DNA of 12,915 nt from Methanosarcinaceae archaeon (GTDB lineage: Archaea > Halobacteriota > Methanosarcinia > Methanosarcinales > Methanosarcinaceae). A model generated the notes under the pieces. It had not been told where the DNA came from and did not search any database. It worked only from the letters and a program-made list of their open reading frames with translations. The stretch is from positions 1 through 12,915 of the forward strand of contig JAUSPM010000270.1 of the NCBI GenBank assembly GCA_030655675.1, given 5' to 3'. A program made the translations under genes and the position numbers. Positions 1 through 6,723 of the stretch are shown one piece after another. The number at the start of each line of letters is the position of its first letter. The first letter of the stretch is position 1.

Positions 1-1301
1 CCCACCTGATATTCGATCATCAAAATTATCAAAGAAGCAAACATGCTCAGCAACGTCACAAAAAACCCTATCTTAAAAAATTCTGAAAACTTGATATATA
101 TTCCAGATTTGGCAGCCATCTCAACTACTATGATGTTTGAAATAGCGCCTATTAATGTTAAATTGCCTGCAAGGGTGGCGCCTGATGCAAGACTTATCCA
201 TAATACATCAGACGATACAGGTGCGATATATGGTATCATGAACATGGTGAATGGTACATTGCTCACTATCTGGGATCCAAAAATACCAAGAATATGAAGG
301 AGTACGATGCCTCCGGCATCCGGCATTAGTCGTATCTGATCGAATATTTCGAAAACACCTGATCTTACCGCACCTTCGATTACAATAAAAAGCCCTGCAA
401 AAAACAGCAACAGAACCCAGTCAACATTTTTTAATATTTGAGATGGTTTTCCACGGTCCATTATAAAAACAAGTGCTGCGCCTGATAATGCTATGAGCGG
501 CAATCCTATGTGCAGTATCGAATCTGCAAAAAACAGGACCATAACAAAAATAGGAATGAATAATGAAGCCTTTGCCCCACTTTTATTCAAGCCGGGGGAA
601 TCATCTCCTCCACCACTACTTTCCATCATATTCTTGTCAATATGTGGCTTATCAGTAGTATGCATCACATTATCAGTCTTGTCTGCACATAAACTACCCA
701 GAAGATCTTTTTTATAAAATGCAAAGAGCACTGCAATAAGTATAAGGATTGATACAAGAGTCACAGGTGCAAGATATATCATAAACCGTGTGAAAGATAT
801 GCCTGACTGAACGCCGATAAGCATGTTCTGGGGATTTCCTACTATGCTCATGGTACTGCCGATATTGGATGCCATGGCAGTAGATATAAGATAGGGAACA
901 GGGTTGAGCCTGTATTCCAAGCACAACCGTATTACCAGCGGGGCGAATATCAACACCACGATATCGTTTACAAAAAATGCACTTGACAGGGCAGTAACTA
1001 TCACAACGACTAACATTAATTTTTTTGGTGTATGGCCAAATGATATTGCTTTTGAGGACAACATGTTGAAAAAGCCGCTCCCCCCAAGGTTTGCAGCCAC
1101 TACCATCATCCCAAAAAGTAAGGCTATTGTCCTAAAATCAATAGCAGATATGGCTTCATCAAAAGTGAGAACTCCTGAGAGGATCATCAGGACTGCGCCT
1201 ATAAAGGCAGCAGCCGGTCTGCCAACATTTATGCCGGGAATTCGGGTAAAAACAATTCCGGTATATGCCAGAACAAATATGATAAGCCCGATCAATTGCA
1301 T
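1..1301 (-). CDS. ArsB/NhaD/SLC13-type ion transporter (3' end cut by window edge)
   Basis: The minus strand is open from the ATG at 1301 to the window edge, giving 433 residues with no stop; the last residues lie beyond position 1. The product is an integral membrane protein with many hydrophobic segments and two internally related halves, as in the ion transporter superfamily that includes ArsB, NhaD and SLC13/CitMHS permeases. Key motifs are ASNIGSTMSIVGNPQN (residues 144-159) in the first half and SNVPFTMF (347-354) plus LAGNLTLIGAISNIIV (377-392) in the second; such Gly-Asn-rich hairpin loops bind the substrate or ion in this superfamily. A charged, Gly/Ser-rich linker (about 205-243) separates the halves and is probably cytoplasmic. 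Family members are usually 410-450 residues, so little is missing. The start codon lies inside the end of the upstream DUF2156 gene (10-nt overlap), indicating translational coupling. The substrate (arsenite, Na+/H+, dicarboxylate or another anion) cannot be decided from sequence alone. Confidence 0.85.
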   Translation of the reverse strand, partial: MQLIGLIIFVLAYTGIVFTRIPGINVGRPAAAFIGAVLMILSGVLTFDEAISAIDFRTIALLFGMMVVAANLGGSGFFNMLSSKAISFGHTPKKLMLVVVIVTALSSAFFVNDIVVLIFAPLVIRLCLEYRLNPVPYLISTAMASNIGSTMSIVGNPQNMLIGVQSGISFTRFMIYLAPVTLVSILILIAVLFAFYKKDLLGSLCADKTDNVMHTTDKPHIDKNMMESSGGGDDSPGLNKSGAKASLFIPIFVMVLFFADSILHIGLPLIALSGAALVFIMDRGKPSQILKNVDWVLLLFFAGLFIVIEGAVRSGVFEIFDQIRLMPDAGGIVLLHILGIFGSQIVSNVPFTMFMIPYIAPVSSDVLWISLASGATLAGNLTLIGAISNIIVVEMAAKSGIYIKFSEFFKIGFFVTLLSMFASLIILMIEYQV

Positions 1302-2149
1302 GGCTTACGGGATAACGTGTAACAACACCGTTTTTCTATCGGATGCCATTTCTCCTTGTAGTTTCGGAGGGATTCTATACTTAAGTCATCCCCATCATTG
1401 ACTGTTTGGACACATTCTGGCAGATGCATGTAAAACTCATGATCTATGAATTCAGATAGTCCCTTATATTCACGATCTGCCTTGCGCAGGATACAAATGG
1501 CCTCTGTTTCACTGAGCATGCCACCTATACTGAATCCAACGATCCGACCATCGATCTTTACGGTAATGCCGAACATGTCAGAGAACAGACACAGGTTAGA
1601 GAAAAGTTCTGCTGTGTGTTCTTCTGCAAGGTTTGTATTATTCTGTTTATGTTCTTTCCATCCATTAAAGAGTCTAACACAGTCATCATAGTCATCTGCC
1701 GCATAAGGAGAGACTACATAATTATAGTGTTTCTTGAAGTAGCTGATATGGTTGCGTATGGGATTGAACTTTCCCCCTGCAAGTTGCAATTGCTCATCCT
1801 TGCGGTATATGTAATCCTGACATTCAACAGACATTGAATAGTTATCATGCCCCACCATATCTATCTCAGAACCTGTGCAATTATATATGGCACCCTTTTC
1901 GTTTCGGTTCAATTTTCGAAGAAATTCAAAACATTCTTCCAGTGAATTTTTATTCACATTTCCAATAGGTGGCAGCAATGCATCCCAGTGACCATTTTCC
2001 TTTAAAAGTAAAAGGTTATCATTCATATTTTCTACATAAACATCGCCATCTGCAGCATGTACAGGGAAATAATATGACCATAATTTATGTTCAATTTTCG
2101 CAACACGGGTTTTAAATTCATTATAATATTCGAGGGTTAATTTTTCCAT
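1292..2149 (-). CDS. DUF2156 / LPG-synthase C-terminal-like (GNAT-fold) protein
   Basis: This 285-residue protein resembles the DUF2156 family (COG4866), a double GNAT-fold domain related to the C-terminal part of phosphatidylglycerol lysyltransferase and to FemX-type aminoacyl transferases. Visible family hallmarks are a DYIYRKDEQLQLAGGKF-type block (about 112-128), followed by PIRNHISYF (130-138), which matches the usual L-x-G-K-x(n)-K/R-R-N-h-x-x-F pattern. The C-terminal block SIESLRNYKEKWHP (257-270) with the closing segment KRCCYTL matches the family's typical Lys-rich end. It has no membrane segments, so it is a soluble domain rather than a full MprF. The ATG is preceded by only a weak TGTGATT-like ribosome site. 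It follows the GNAT gene by 15 nt and overlaps the transporter start, so it is the middle gene of a three-gene operon. The substrate is unknown; transfer of an aminoacyl or acyl group is an inference from the fold. Confidence 0.8.
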   Translation of the reverse strand: MEKLTLEYYNEFKTRVAKIEHKLWSYYFPVHAADGDVYVENMNDNLLLLKENGHWDALLPPIGNVNKNSLEECFEFLRKLNRNEKGAIYNCTGSEIDMVGHDNYSMSVECQDYIYRKDEQLQLAGGKFNPIRNHISYFKKHYNYVVSPYAADDYDDCVRLFNGWKEHKQNNTNLAEEHTAELFSNLCLFSDMFGITVKIDGRIVGFSIGGMLSETEAICILRKADREYKGLSEFIDHEFYMHLPECVQTVNDGDDLSIESLRNYKEKWHPIEKRCCYTLSRKPCN

Positions 2150-2164
2150 ACAATCACATTCAAT

Positions 2165-2635
2165 TCAAATATTCTCATTAATGGTTTTCATCATTTTACA
2201 GGCAATTGAGCCATCTTTATAATAATTATCAATTTTTTTGATTACTTTATATCCTGATTTAGTGTATAAACTAATTGCAGGATTGGTTATTTTTACTTCG
2301 AGAAAAAAACGTGTTTTACCATGCAGGTGCGCATCTTCTTCCGCCTTCTCGAACAAAGTTGAAGCGATGCCCATTCCCCGTGCCGACTTTAAAACTGCAA
2401 TCGAATAAAACCTGGCACTTTTAGGGTAGTTGACCATACAGACGTAACCGACAACCACACTATTCAGTAAAGCTACAAGAAATGTAGAACCGGATCTTGA
2501 TAGAAGATTCTTGAATTGTCTACGTTTTAAAGCATAATCAGAAGAATCAAAACATTCGGATTCAATTTTCTCAAGATCAGGAATATCTTCGATACATCCA
2601 CTGCGAATGCAGATATTGATCCCATCTCCACACAA
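2165..2635 (-). CDS. RimI-like GNAT N-acetyltransferase
   Basis: This 156-residue single-domain GNAT protein transfers an acetyl group from acetyl-CoA to an amine. The first strand and helix (INICIRSGCIEDIPDLEKIE, residues 6-25) and the pyrophosphate-binding motif A (SARGMGIASTLF, 84-95, an R-x-x-G-x-G/A loop) are clear. The C-terminal half, LEVKITNPAISLYTKSGYK (112-130) followed by a YYKDG segment (138-142), is typical of RimI-type protein N-terminal acetyltransferases, although the true acceptor could be a small molecule. The start is TTG: the frame has an upstream stop and no ATG or GTG before residue 1, and starting later would remove the first beta-strand. Slow TTG initiation may keep expression low. 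It is the first gene of the minus-strand operon with the DUF2156 protein and the ion transporter. The three genes look AT-richer than the glmM-larE region, which may indicate a different origin. Confidence 0.85.
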   Translation of the reverse strand: MCGDGINICIRSGCIEDIPDLEKIESECFDSSDYALKRRQFKNLLSRSGSTFLVALLNSVVVGYVCMVNYPKSARFYSIAVLKSARGMGIASTLFEKAEEDAHLHGKTRFFLEVKITNPAISLYTKSGYKVIKKIDNYYKDGSIACKMMKTINENI

Positions 2636-2701
2636 GGGAGGTTCATCATCACTACTGGCGTCGTCCGTACAATTTCACCCTGTAAACACAATACGGCATG
2701 G

Positions 2702-2714
2702 AAAATATATAAAG
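2702..2714 (-). promoter_or_regulatory. TATA box of the GNAT-DUF2156-transporter operon
   Basis: On the minus strand this reads CTTTATATATTTT, a good match to the archaeal TATA consensus. It would place transcription start near 2680, leaving a leader of about 45 nt before the TTG start at 2635. No operator-like palindrome was seen next to it. Confidence 0.5.
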
Positions 2715-2856
2715 ACTGCGCAAGACGATGCAATTCCAACCTATGGCGTCATTCTAGCATCTGTGTCAACAAAATTAGATATCTACAAACTAATACCCAC
2801 ATCATGCCCGTCATTACGAATACGATTTTTATAAACTATTTATCTTATTCAAGTTA

Positions 2857-2885
2857 GTAGATATGGAACGTGCCGCCTGCGGCGG
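2857..2885 (+). repeat. GC-rich palindromic repeat, copy 1
   Basis: A 29-nt element, GTAG-A-TATGGAAC-G-TGCC followed by GCCTGCGGCGG. The core GCCGC-CT-GCGGC can form a perfect 5-bp GC hairpin. A second copy, inverted and with only two mismatches, lies at 12824-12852. The hairpin is followed by a seven-T run at 2892-2898, so this copy could also act as a plus-strand terminator, although no plus-strand gene upstream needs one. GC content is far above that of the surroundings. Confidence 0.75.
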
Positions 2886-2990
2886 TCGCACTTTTTTTGC
2901 TTTCGATTCGTAGGTCAGATTTTTGCATCTGGAATATCAGATTAACATATACGATCTATTTTAACTCGACCAATCACATTTATCAAATTA

Positions 2991-3060
2991 AACAAAACCA
3001 AACCAAACCAAACCAAACCAAACCAAACAAAACAAAACCAAACCAAACCAAACCAAACCA
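2991..3060 (+). repeat. Pentanucleotide microsatellite (AACCA)n, 14 units
   Basis: Fourteen uninterrupted 5-nt units fill 70 bp. Eleven are AACCA; units 1, 8 and 9 are the variant AACAA, giving the pattern V-C6-V-V-C5. On the minus strand, the sense strand of glmM, it reads GGTTT repeats. It begins 8 nt beyond the glmM stop codon and so would lie in the 3' UTR. The period of five is not a multiple of three, and unit-number changes would not affect any supported coding frame. Confidence 0.95.
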
Positions 3061-3068
3061 ATACCCAA

Positions 3069-4409
3069 TCACTTGCACTTCTCAACCAATTCCAACCCCG
3101 CAAGCATCAATTCCTCTGCCTTTGCTTTTGTTTTTGATTCGGCAAATATCCTGATGATGGGCTCGGTGCCGGATGGTCTGATAAGTACCCAGCCGTCGTC
3201 GTACCATATCTTGACCCCGTCCGTTGTATCAACTTTTGCAGTACCCTCCAAAACGGCCACTGTTACATGTTCCATAGTTGCCTTAAGGTCCGTGCAAACC
3301 GTCTTTGTTTTTGAATTGAAGTACTCAGGCACGCTTTTGGCAAACTCGGACAGGGTTGTTCCGGCTGCTATTATTTCAAGAAGTTTTGCACATGCCATAC
3401 CGCCGTCACGACAGTACTGATGCTTCGGGAAGATCAAACCGCCATTGCCCTCTCCACCAAACACGGCATTTGTTTCCATCATCTTTCTTGCCACATTGAT
3501 AGAACCGACCGCAGTCCAGATAAGTTCAACACCTGCCTCTTCTGCAATATCCGCCATGCGCTGGGATGTGCTAACAGGTGTTACAATGACCCCTTTTTCA
3601 CGGCTTAAAATGTACTTCGCCATCATGGCGAGCAATACCTCTTCATCAATGAAATCTCCGTTTTCGTCAACAAACACGGCACGGTCAGCATCACCATCCT
3701 GTGCAACACCCATGTCGGCACCTGTTATCCGGACTATTTCCGCAAGTTCTGTCAACACATCGGGCGTTGGTTCCGGATTGCGCCATGGAAATGTGCCGTC
3801 AAGTTGTGCATTTATAGTTATGACCTCGCACCCGAGCCTTTGAAGCATGAACGGCAATGTAAGAGAACCTGCACCGCATCCGGTATCTGCTACAACTTTC
3901 AACCGCTTTCCCCGAATGTTTTCTGCATCCACATGATCGATCACTGCCTGGATGTAATATTCATTTGCGTCATTGGCTGTCCGCAAATCGCCGGTCTTAT
4001 CCCAGTTTGCGGATGCGAACTGTTTGGAATAGTATATCTTTTCCACCTCGCTTTCACCCTCACGTGAGAACTCACTGCCATCTCCTGCGATCAATTTGAT
4101 CCCATTATACTCTCGCGGGTTGTGGGATGCTGTTATCATTATTCCTGCGTCAGCATGGTCGCGAACATAATATTGTACAGCCGGCACCGGCGCGATGCCC
4201 AGATCAATAACCGTAAGTCCTGCGGACAGTGCACCAGCAATTGCGGCTGATTTTAGCATATCTCCTGATATCCTTGTGTCGCGCCCAATCGCGATCGTTC
4301 CCTTTGAACCCATGTACGTACCAAGACTCTTTGCCACATCGACCGCAAGTTGTGGTGTTATATAATCATTAGCAATGCCCCTTACCCCGTTTGTCCCGAA
4401 AAATGCCAT
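3069..4409 (-). CDS. glmM: Phosphoglucosamine mutase / phosphomannomutase-type phosphohexomutase
   Basis: This 446-residue cytosolic enzyme of the alpha-D-phosphohexomutase family interconverts sugar 6- and 1-phosphates; the archaeal GlmM type converts glucosamine-6-phosphate to glucosamine-1-phosphate for UDP-GlcNAc synthesis. All four family motifs are intact. These are the catalytic phosphoserine loop TASHNPREYNG (93-103, Ser95), the Mg-binding loop DGDADR (238-243), the sugar loop GGEGNGG (318-324) and the phosphate-binding loop RPSGTEP (411-417). The GEGNGG form of the sugar loop, instead of bacterial GEQSG, is typical of archaeal members. Length is normal (about 430-460). The ATG at 4409 starts directly with the family N-terminus FGTNGVRG. 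Glucosamine versus mannose specificity cannot be fully separated by eye, so phosphomannomutase is the alternative. It is apparently transcribed alone. Confidence 0.92.
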   Translation of the reverse strand: MAFFGTNGVRGIANDYITPQLAVDVAKSLGTYMGSKGTIAIGRDTRISGDMLKSAAIAGALSAGLTVIDLGIAPVPAVQYYVRDHADAGIMITASHNPREYNGIKLIAGDGSEFSREGESEVEKIYYSKQFASANWDKTGDLRTANDANEYYIQAVIDHVDAENIRGKRLKVVADTGCGAGSLTLPFMLQRLGCEVITINAQLDGTFPWRNPEPTPDVLTELAEIVRITGADMGVAQDGDADRAVFVDENGDFIDEEVLLAMMAKYILSREKGVIVTPVSTSQRMADIAEEAGVELIWTAVGSINVARKMMETNAVFGGEGNGGLIFPKHQYCRDGGMACAKLLEIIAAGTTLSEFAKSVPEYFNSKTKTVCTDLKATMEHVTVAVLEGTAKVDTTDGVKIWYDDGWVLIRPSGTEPIIRIFAESKTKAKAEELMLAGLELVEKCK

Positions 4410-4431
4410 TTTGAATCACCGATTTCCATTC

Positions 4432-4447
4432 TACTTTATTTAATAAT
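4432..4447 (-). promoter_or_regulatory. Putative glmM promoter
   Basis: The minus strand carries an AT-rich ATTATTAAATAAAG element centred about 29 nt upstream of the glmM ATG at 4409. That spacing would place transcription start within a few nucleotides of the start codon, implying a leaderless or near-leaderless mRNA. The GGTGAT sequence just upstream of the ATG would then lie outside the transcript or at its very edge. Confidence 0.4.
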
Positions 4448-4530
4448 GTTGCTGCTGTATTTTAGGTTTTGCGACGTGGTCTTACAATACTACACCCAAA
4501 CACTAAAATTCAACTAAATGTAGGTATACA

Positions 4531-4677
4531 CTATCCCAATTTGACTCTTGAATATCCCAAGTATCTTTTCAACTCGTCTGCACCCAGTGTTTCTTTTCCA
4601 AATAATCCAAACCCCTCTTCAATTGGATCTGAAATTATGGGGTGAGTTGCAATTTCACCGATTCTTATTTTTGCCAT
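4531..4677 (-). CDS. Small 48-aa protein of unknown function, probably leaderless
   Basis: A 48-residue ORF starting MAKIRIGEIATHPIISDP and ending in GYSRVKLG. I do not recognise the family. It is soluble and of mixed charge, with no membrane segment or cysteines. The composition looks protein-like: an N-terminal strand-like KIRIGEIA segment, a GFGLFGKETL turn region, and a C-terminal ADELKRYLGYS helix. The frame stays open to an upstream ATG at 4725, but I prefer 4677, because a strong TATA box at 4701-4710 lies about 28 nt before it and would be inside the longer version. That spacing predicts a leaderless mRNA. It is divergently oriented to larE with about 150 bp between starts. It could be an unannotated small regulator or an accessory protein, or, less likely, a chance ORF. 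Confidence 0.55.
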   Translation of the reverse strand: MAKIRIGEIATHPIISDPIEEGFGLFGKETLGADELKRYLGYSRVKLG

Positions 4678-4700
4678 GTGCAACAATATGCCATCTTTAC

Positions 4701-4710
4701 AATATAAATT
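4701..4710 (-). promoter_or_regulatory. TATA box of the 48-aa ORF
   Basis: On the minus strand this reads AATTTATATT, preceded by GAACC, which could be a BRE-like context. Its centre is about 28 nt upstream of the ATG at 4677, the classic distance for a leaderless archaeal transcript. This placement is the main reason for treating the small ORF as real. Confidence 0.5.
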
Positions 4711-4786
4711 GGTTCTCTTTAACATTTGACACTAATATCTCAACAACTCTTTTGAGCAAATTCATAACTGTGATCTCAAGGTCGAG

Positions 4787-4797
4787 TAAAATATAAC
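4787..4797 (+). promoter_or_regulatory. Putative TATA element of the larE operon
   Basis: TAAAATATAAC lies about 38 nt upstream of the larE ATG, predicting transcription start near 4818 and a leader of roughly 12 nt. No Shine-Dalgarno match is present in that short leader, consistent with near-leaderless initiation. The element sits in the divergent space shared with the 48-aa ORF. Confidence 0.4.
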
Positions 4798-4829
4798 ACC
4801 CCTCACACCATAATACCTCCAGACCCAAA

Positions 4830-5636
4830 ATGCAAGAAAAAATAAACCTGATCAAAGAAGCGATCGCAAAAAAAGGCAGCGCAATAATAGCATTCTCAGG
4901 CGGCGTGGACAGTGCAACCATTGCCGCACTCGCATACGAAGCACTTGGCGAGCGTGCACTTGCAGTCACAGCCGAGTCGGTTACATTCTCAGAACGTGAA
5001 TTGAAAGGTGCAATACAAACCGCGCGCGAAATCGGGATACCTCACAGGATCGTGAATTTCGATGAACTGGAAGAGCCGGGTTTTGCCGAAAATACACAGG
5101 ATCGTTGTTATCATTGCAAAAAAGGATTGTTGCGCACTCTTATTAATATCGCTGATGAGGAAGGGTTCAACGTGGTGCTCGAAGGAACAAATGCATCTGA
5201 GATACAGGGACACCGCCCGGGACGGCGGGCTATTGTTGAAACAGGCGAACGAGTATTCACGCCATTTGTGGATTTCGGGGTTACAAAAGATGAAGTACGG
5301 CAGATCGCACGCGAGATCGGTTTATCAGTTGCTGACAAGCCATCAATGGCATGCCTGTCATCAAGGTTCCCATACGGGCAATTGATAACAAGAGATGGGC
5401 TTACGCGCGTCGGGGCGGCAGAGGATTTTCTTTTCTCACTGGGATTTACACAACTGCGGGTGCGCGACCATAGTGACAGGAATAGCATCGCGCGTATTGA
5501 GATCATGCCATCTGAATTTAATAAGTTTTTACAGGAACGTGGACGGATCGTATCCCATCTTAAGAAACTGGGGTTTGATTACATTACACTGGACATCGAG
5601 GGATTCAGAAGTGGAAGTATGGATGAAGTTTTGTGA
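4830..5636 (+). CDS. larE: LarE-family ATP-dependent sulfur transferase, three-cysteine type
   Basis: This 268-residue cytosolic PP-loop enzyme belongs to the LarE family. These enzymes adenylate a carboxylate of the pyridinium dicarboxylate precursor and insert sulfur during synthesis of the nickel-pincer cofactor. The PP-loop is FSGGVDS (22-28). Cys93 and Cys96 lie in DRCYHCKK, and Cys175 lies in MACLSSRFPYG at the position of the sacrificial cysteine known from Lactobacillus plantarum LarE. Having all three cysteines matches the LarE subgroup described as binding a [4Fe-4S] cluster and acting catalytically rather than sacrificially; that assignment here is inference. The conserved EGTN and HRPGRR motifs are present (118-133). 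No larB, larC or lactate racemase gene is in the window, so the product could serve another sulfuration reaction. Its stop codon overlaps the GTG start of the next GNAT gene. Confidence 0.88.
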   Translation: MQEKINLIKEAIAKKGSAIIAFSGGVDSATIAALAYEALGERALAVTAESVTFSERELKGAIQTAREIGIPHRIVNFDELEEPGFAENTQDRCYHCKKGLLRTLINIADEEGFNVVLEGTNASEIQGHRPGRRAIVETGERVFTPFVDFGVTKDEVRQIAREIGLSVADKPSMACLSSRFPYGQLITRDGLTRVGAAEDFLFSLGFTQLRVRDHSDRNSIARIEIMPSEFNKFLQERGRIVSHLKKLGFDYITLDIEGFRSGSMDEVL

Positions 5637-6067
5637 ACACTAACGATATAATTATACGAAAAGCAGAGAACGACGATATTGAGGCAATTGAAATACTGCT
5701 GTCCACGTATTTTCTTGACATGGACGGTGTGGATATTGAGGATTTCATAGTTGCAGAATCGGGAGGTCGGGTATTTGGATGTGGGGCTGTGATCGATCAA
5801 AAGTACCCGGAACTTCACTCCATTGCAGTACATCCGAATCACCGAAGTCGCGGGATTGGCTCATTGCTTGTAGAGCATATTGTAGCGAACACGCCGGATG
5901 AGTGGGAATACATTTATGTTCGGACAACTGCGCCTGATTTTTTCAAAAAGGTAGGATTTATGGAGTTGCAGGATAGTGAAAAGATTAAACTCTGGGATGA
6001 CTGTGCCGAGTGCGATAAGTTTGAAGGATGCAGGCAGAGTGCCATGCGATTGTGTCTTAAGGAATGA
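5633..6067 (+). CDS. GNAT acetyltransferase with C-terminal cysteine motif
   Basis: This 144-residue GNAT-fold acetyltransferase has the acetyl-CoA loop HPNHRSRGIGSLLVEH (67-82) and a typical C-terminal FFKKVGF segment (103-109). It resembles the ArgA/N-acetylglutamate synthase-like subgroup of small archaeal GNATs. After the fold comes an unusual WDDCAECDKFEGC motif (Cys124, Cys127, Cys133, with Cys141 near the end) that could bind a metal or an Fe-S cluster; related archaeal GNATs carry a similar W-x-x-C-x-x-C-x(5)-C tail. The start is GTG at 5633, overlapping the larE TGA as GTGA, so its translation is likely coupled to larE. An ATG start is not available near the N-terminus. The acceptor is unknown. 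Its coupling to larE suggests, without proof, a role in the same pathway or in Cys/Fe-S chemistry. Confidence 0.85.
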   Translation: MNTNDIIIRKAENDDIEAIEILLSTYFLDMDGVDIEDFIVAESGGRVFGCGAVIDQKYPELHSIAVHPNHRSRGIGSLLVEHIVANTPDEWEYIYVRTTAPDFFKKVGFMELQDSEKIKLWDDCAECDKFEGCRQSAMRLCLKE

Positions 6068-6083
6068 CAATGGAGAATGAACT

Positions 6084-6620
6084 ATGCAGACAATTGGAAT
6101 TGTGAATACGTATGATAAGATCAAGATCATCGATGCCCACTACCGTGCTATCGCAAGAGCCGCCCCCATATGTTATGCATTCGGATTTAATCTTGCGCTC
6201 TTTGATTTCCCGTTCAAGATGACGCCTGATGAACTTGTGGATTTCATTATGGATAAGACCACGATCGGTGAATCGGGAAAGTATCTCAAACTCCTGCATG
6301 ATGAAGGGAGATTTTTCGTGTTCGACCTGCCAAAAAAAGGATTTCAAGCCCAGTTCGGATCGGTTGTTGTCACATCATCCAAACCTGAACTAAAATTTGC
6401 GATAACACCGGAAGTGCTGGTAGATGAGATGTTGCATGGCAGGTCGCATCTTATTCTAATTGGACTTGGCAGGAAAGGGCTGCCAAAACACCTGTTCCCG
6501 CTGGCGAAGTACCATCTTGATATAACATCGGCCGGCATCTCGCTTGAAACGTGCACGGCAATCGGTTCGATCCCTGCGCATCTGGCAGGTATCATGTCCG
6601 TGCGACGTGAAGGGAAATAG
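6084..6620 (+). CDS. DUF531 family protein
   Basis: A 178-residue protein that I place in the archaeal DUF531 family, whose function is not established. The N-terminus IGIVNTYDKIKIIDAHYRAI and the C-terminal block LIGLGRKGLPKHLFPLAKYH (124-143), followed by LDIT-x-x-GISLETCTAIGSIPA (145-164), are the most distinctive parts. The glycine loop plus the LETCTAIG segment is reminiscent of the cofactor-binding half of SPOUT RNA methyltransferases, but this is only a pattern resemblance. There is no signal peptide or membrane segment. A GGAG ribosome site lies about 9 nt upstream of the ATG, and the gene follows the GNAT by 16 nt, so it is the third gene of the larE operon. A short T-run at 6633-6637 may mark transcription end. 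Confidence 0.75.
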   Translation: MQTIGIVNTYDKIKIIDAHYRAIARAAPICYAFGFNLALFDFPFKMTPDELVDFIMDKTTIGESGKYLKLLHDEGRFFVFDLPKKGFQAQFGSVVVTSSKPELKFAITPEVLVDEMLHGRSHLILIGLGRKGLPKHLFPLAKYHLDITSAGISLETCTAIGSIPAHLAGIMSVRREGK

Positions 6621-6690
6621 AACAGGGGCTCATTTTTATCAATGGGGACTGAGCAGTGCCCGCGCGCGCGTCGTCCCAACATAAGCGCAA

Positions 6691-6716
6691 TCTATTTATC
6701 ATCAAAATAATGATAA
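6691..6716 (+). promoter_or_regulatory. Promoter with overlapping palindrome (likely operator) of the TrmB-type gene
   Basis: A TATA-like CTATTTATC at 6692-6700 lies about 28 nt upstream of the ATG at 6724, predicting a leaderless mRNA. Overlapping it is a perfect inverted repeat, TTATCAT (6696-6702), 7-nt spacer, ATGATAA (6710-6716). A regulator bound there would block TBP/TFB or polymerase. Because the downstream gene is itself a TrmB-type repressor, autoregulation is the obvious inference. Just upstream, an alternating CG run (6661-6670) stands out in base composition. Confidence 0.5.
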
Positions 6717-6723
6717 TAACTTT

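Larger units (their letters stand above)
2636..3068. other. Gene-free region between the GNAT operon and glmM
   Basis: No convincing coding region is present on either strand in these 433 nt; the longest open frames are low-complexity by-products of the pentanucleotide repeat. The stretch contains the promoter of the minus-strand GNAT operon (2702-2714), one copy of a GC-rich palindromic repeat (2857-2885) followed by a seven-T run (2892-2898), and an AACCA microsatellite (2991-3060). Because glmM ends at 3069 on the minus strand, the microsatellite would form the first part of its 3' untranslated region. Confidence 0.6.

Noticed and set aside
904..1401. Plus-strand 165-codon open frame
   Set aside because: It is antisense to the transporter gene, which has clear membrane-protein motifs on the minus strand.
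2863..2913. Short frame beginning ATGGAACGTGCC inside repeat copy 1 (16 codons), also open from copy 2
   Set aside because: The common start comes from the repeat itself and the two frames diverge at once after it, so a conserved peptide is not supported.
2870..3154. Plus-strand 94-codon frame covering the pentanucleotide tract
   Set aside because: Most of it is low-complexity Lys-Pro-Asn-Gln-Thr repeat produced by the AACCA units, and the rest overlaps glmM antisense.
6658..6676. Alternating CG run with a GGGAC/GTCCC pair as a possible terminator or Z-DNA site
   Set aside because: Only a 5-bp stem with a long loop and no T-run; the CG run is too short to claim a structure.
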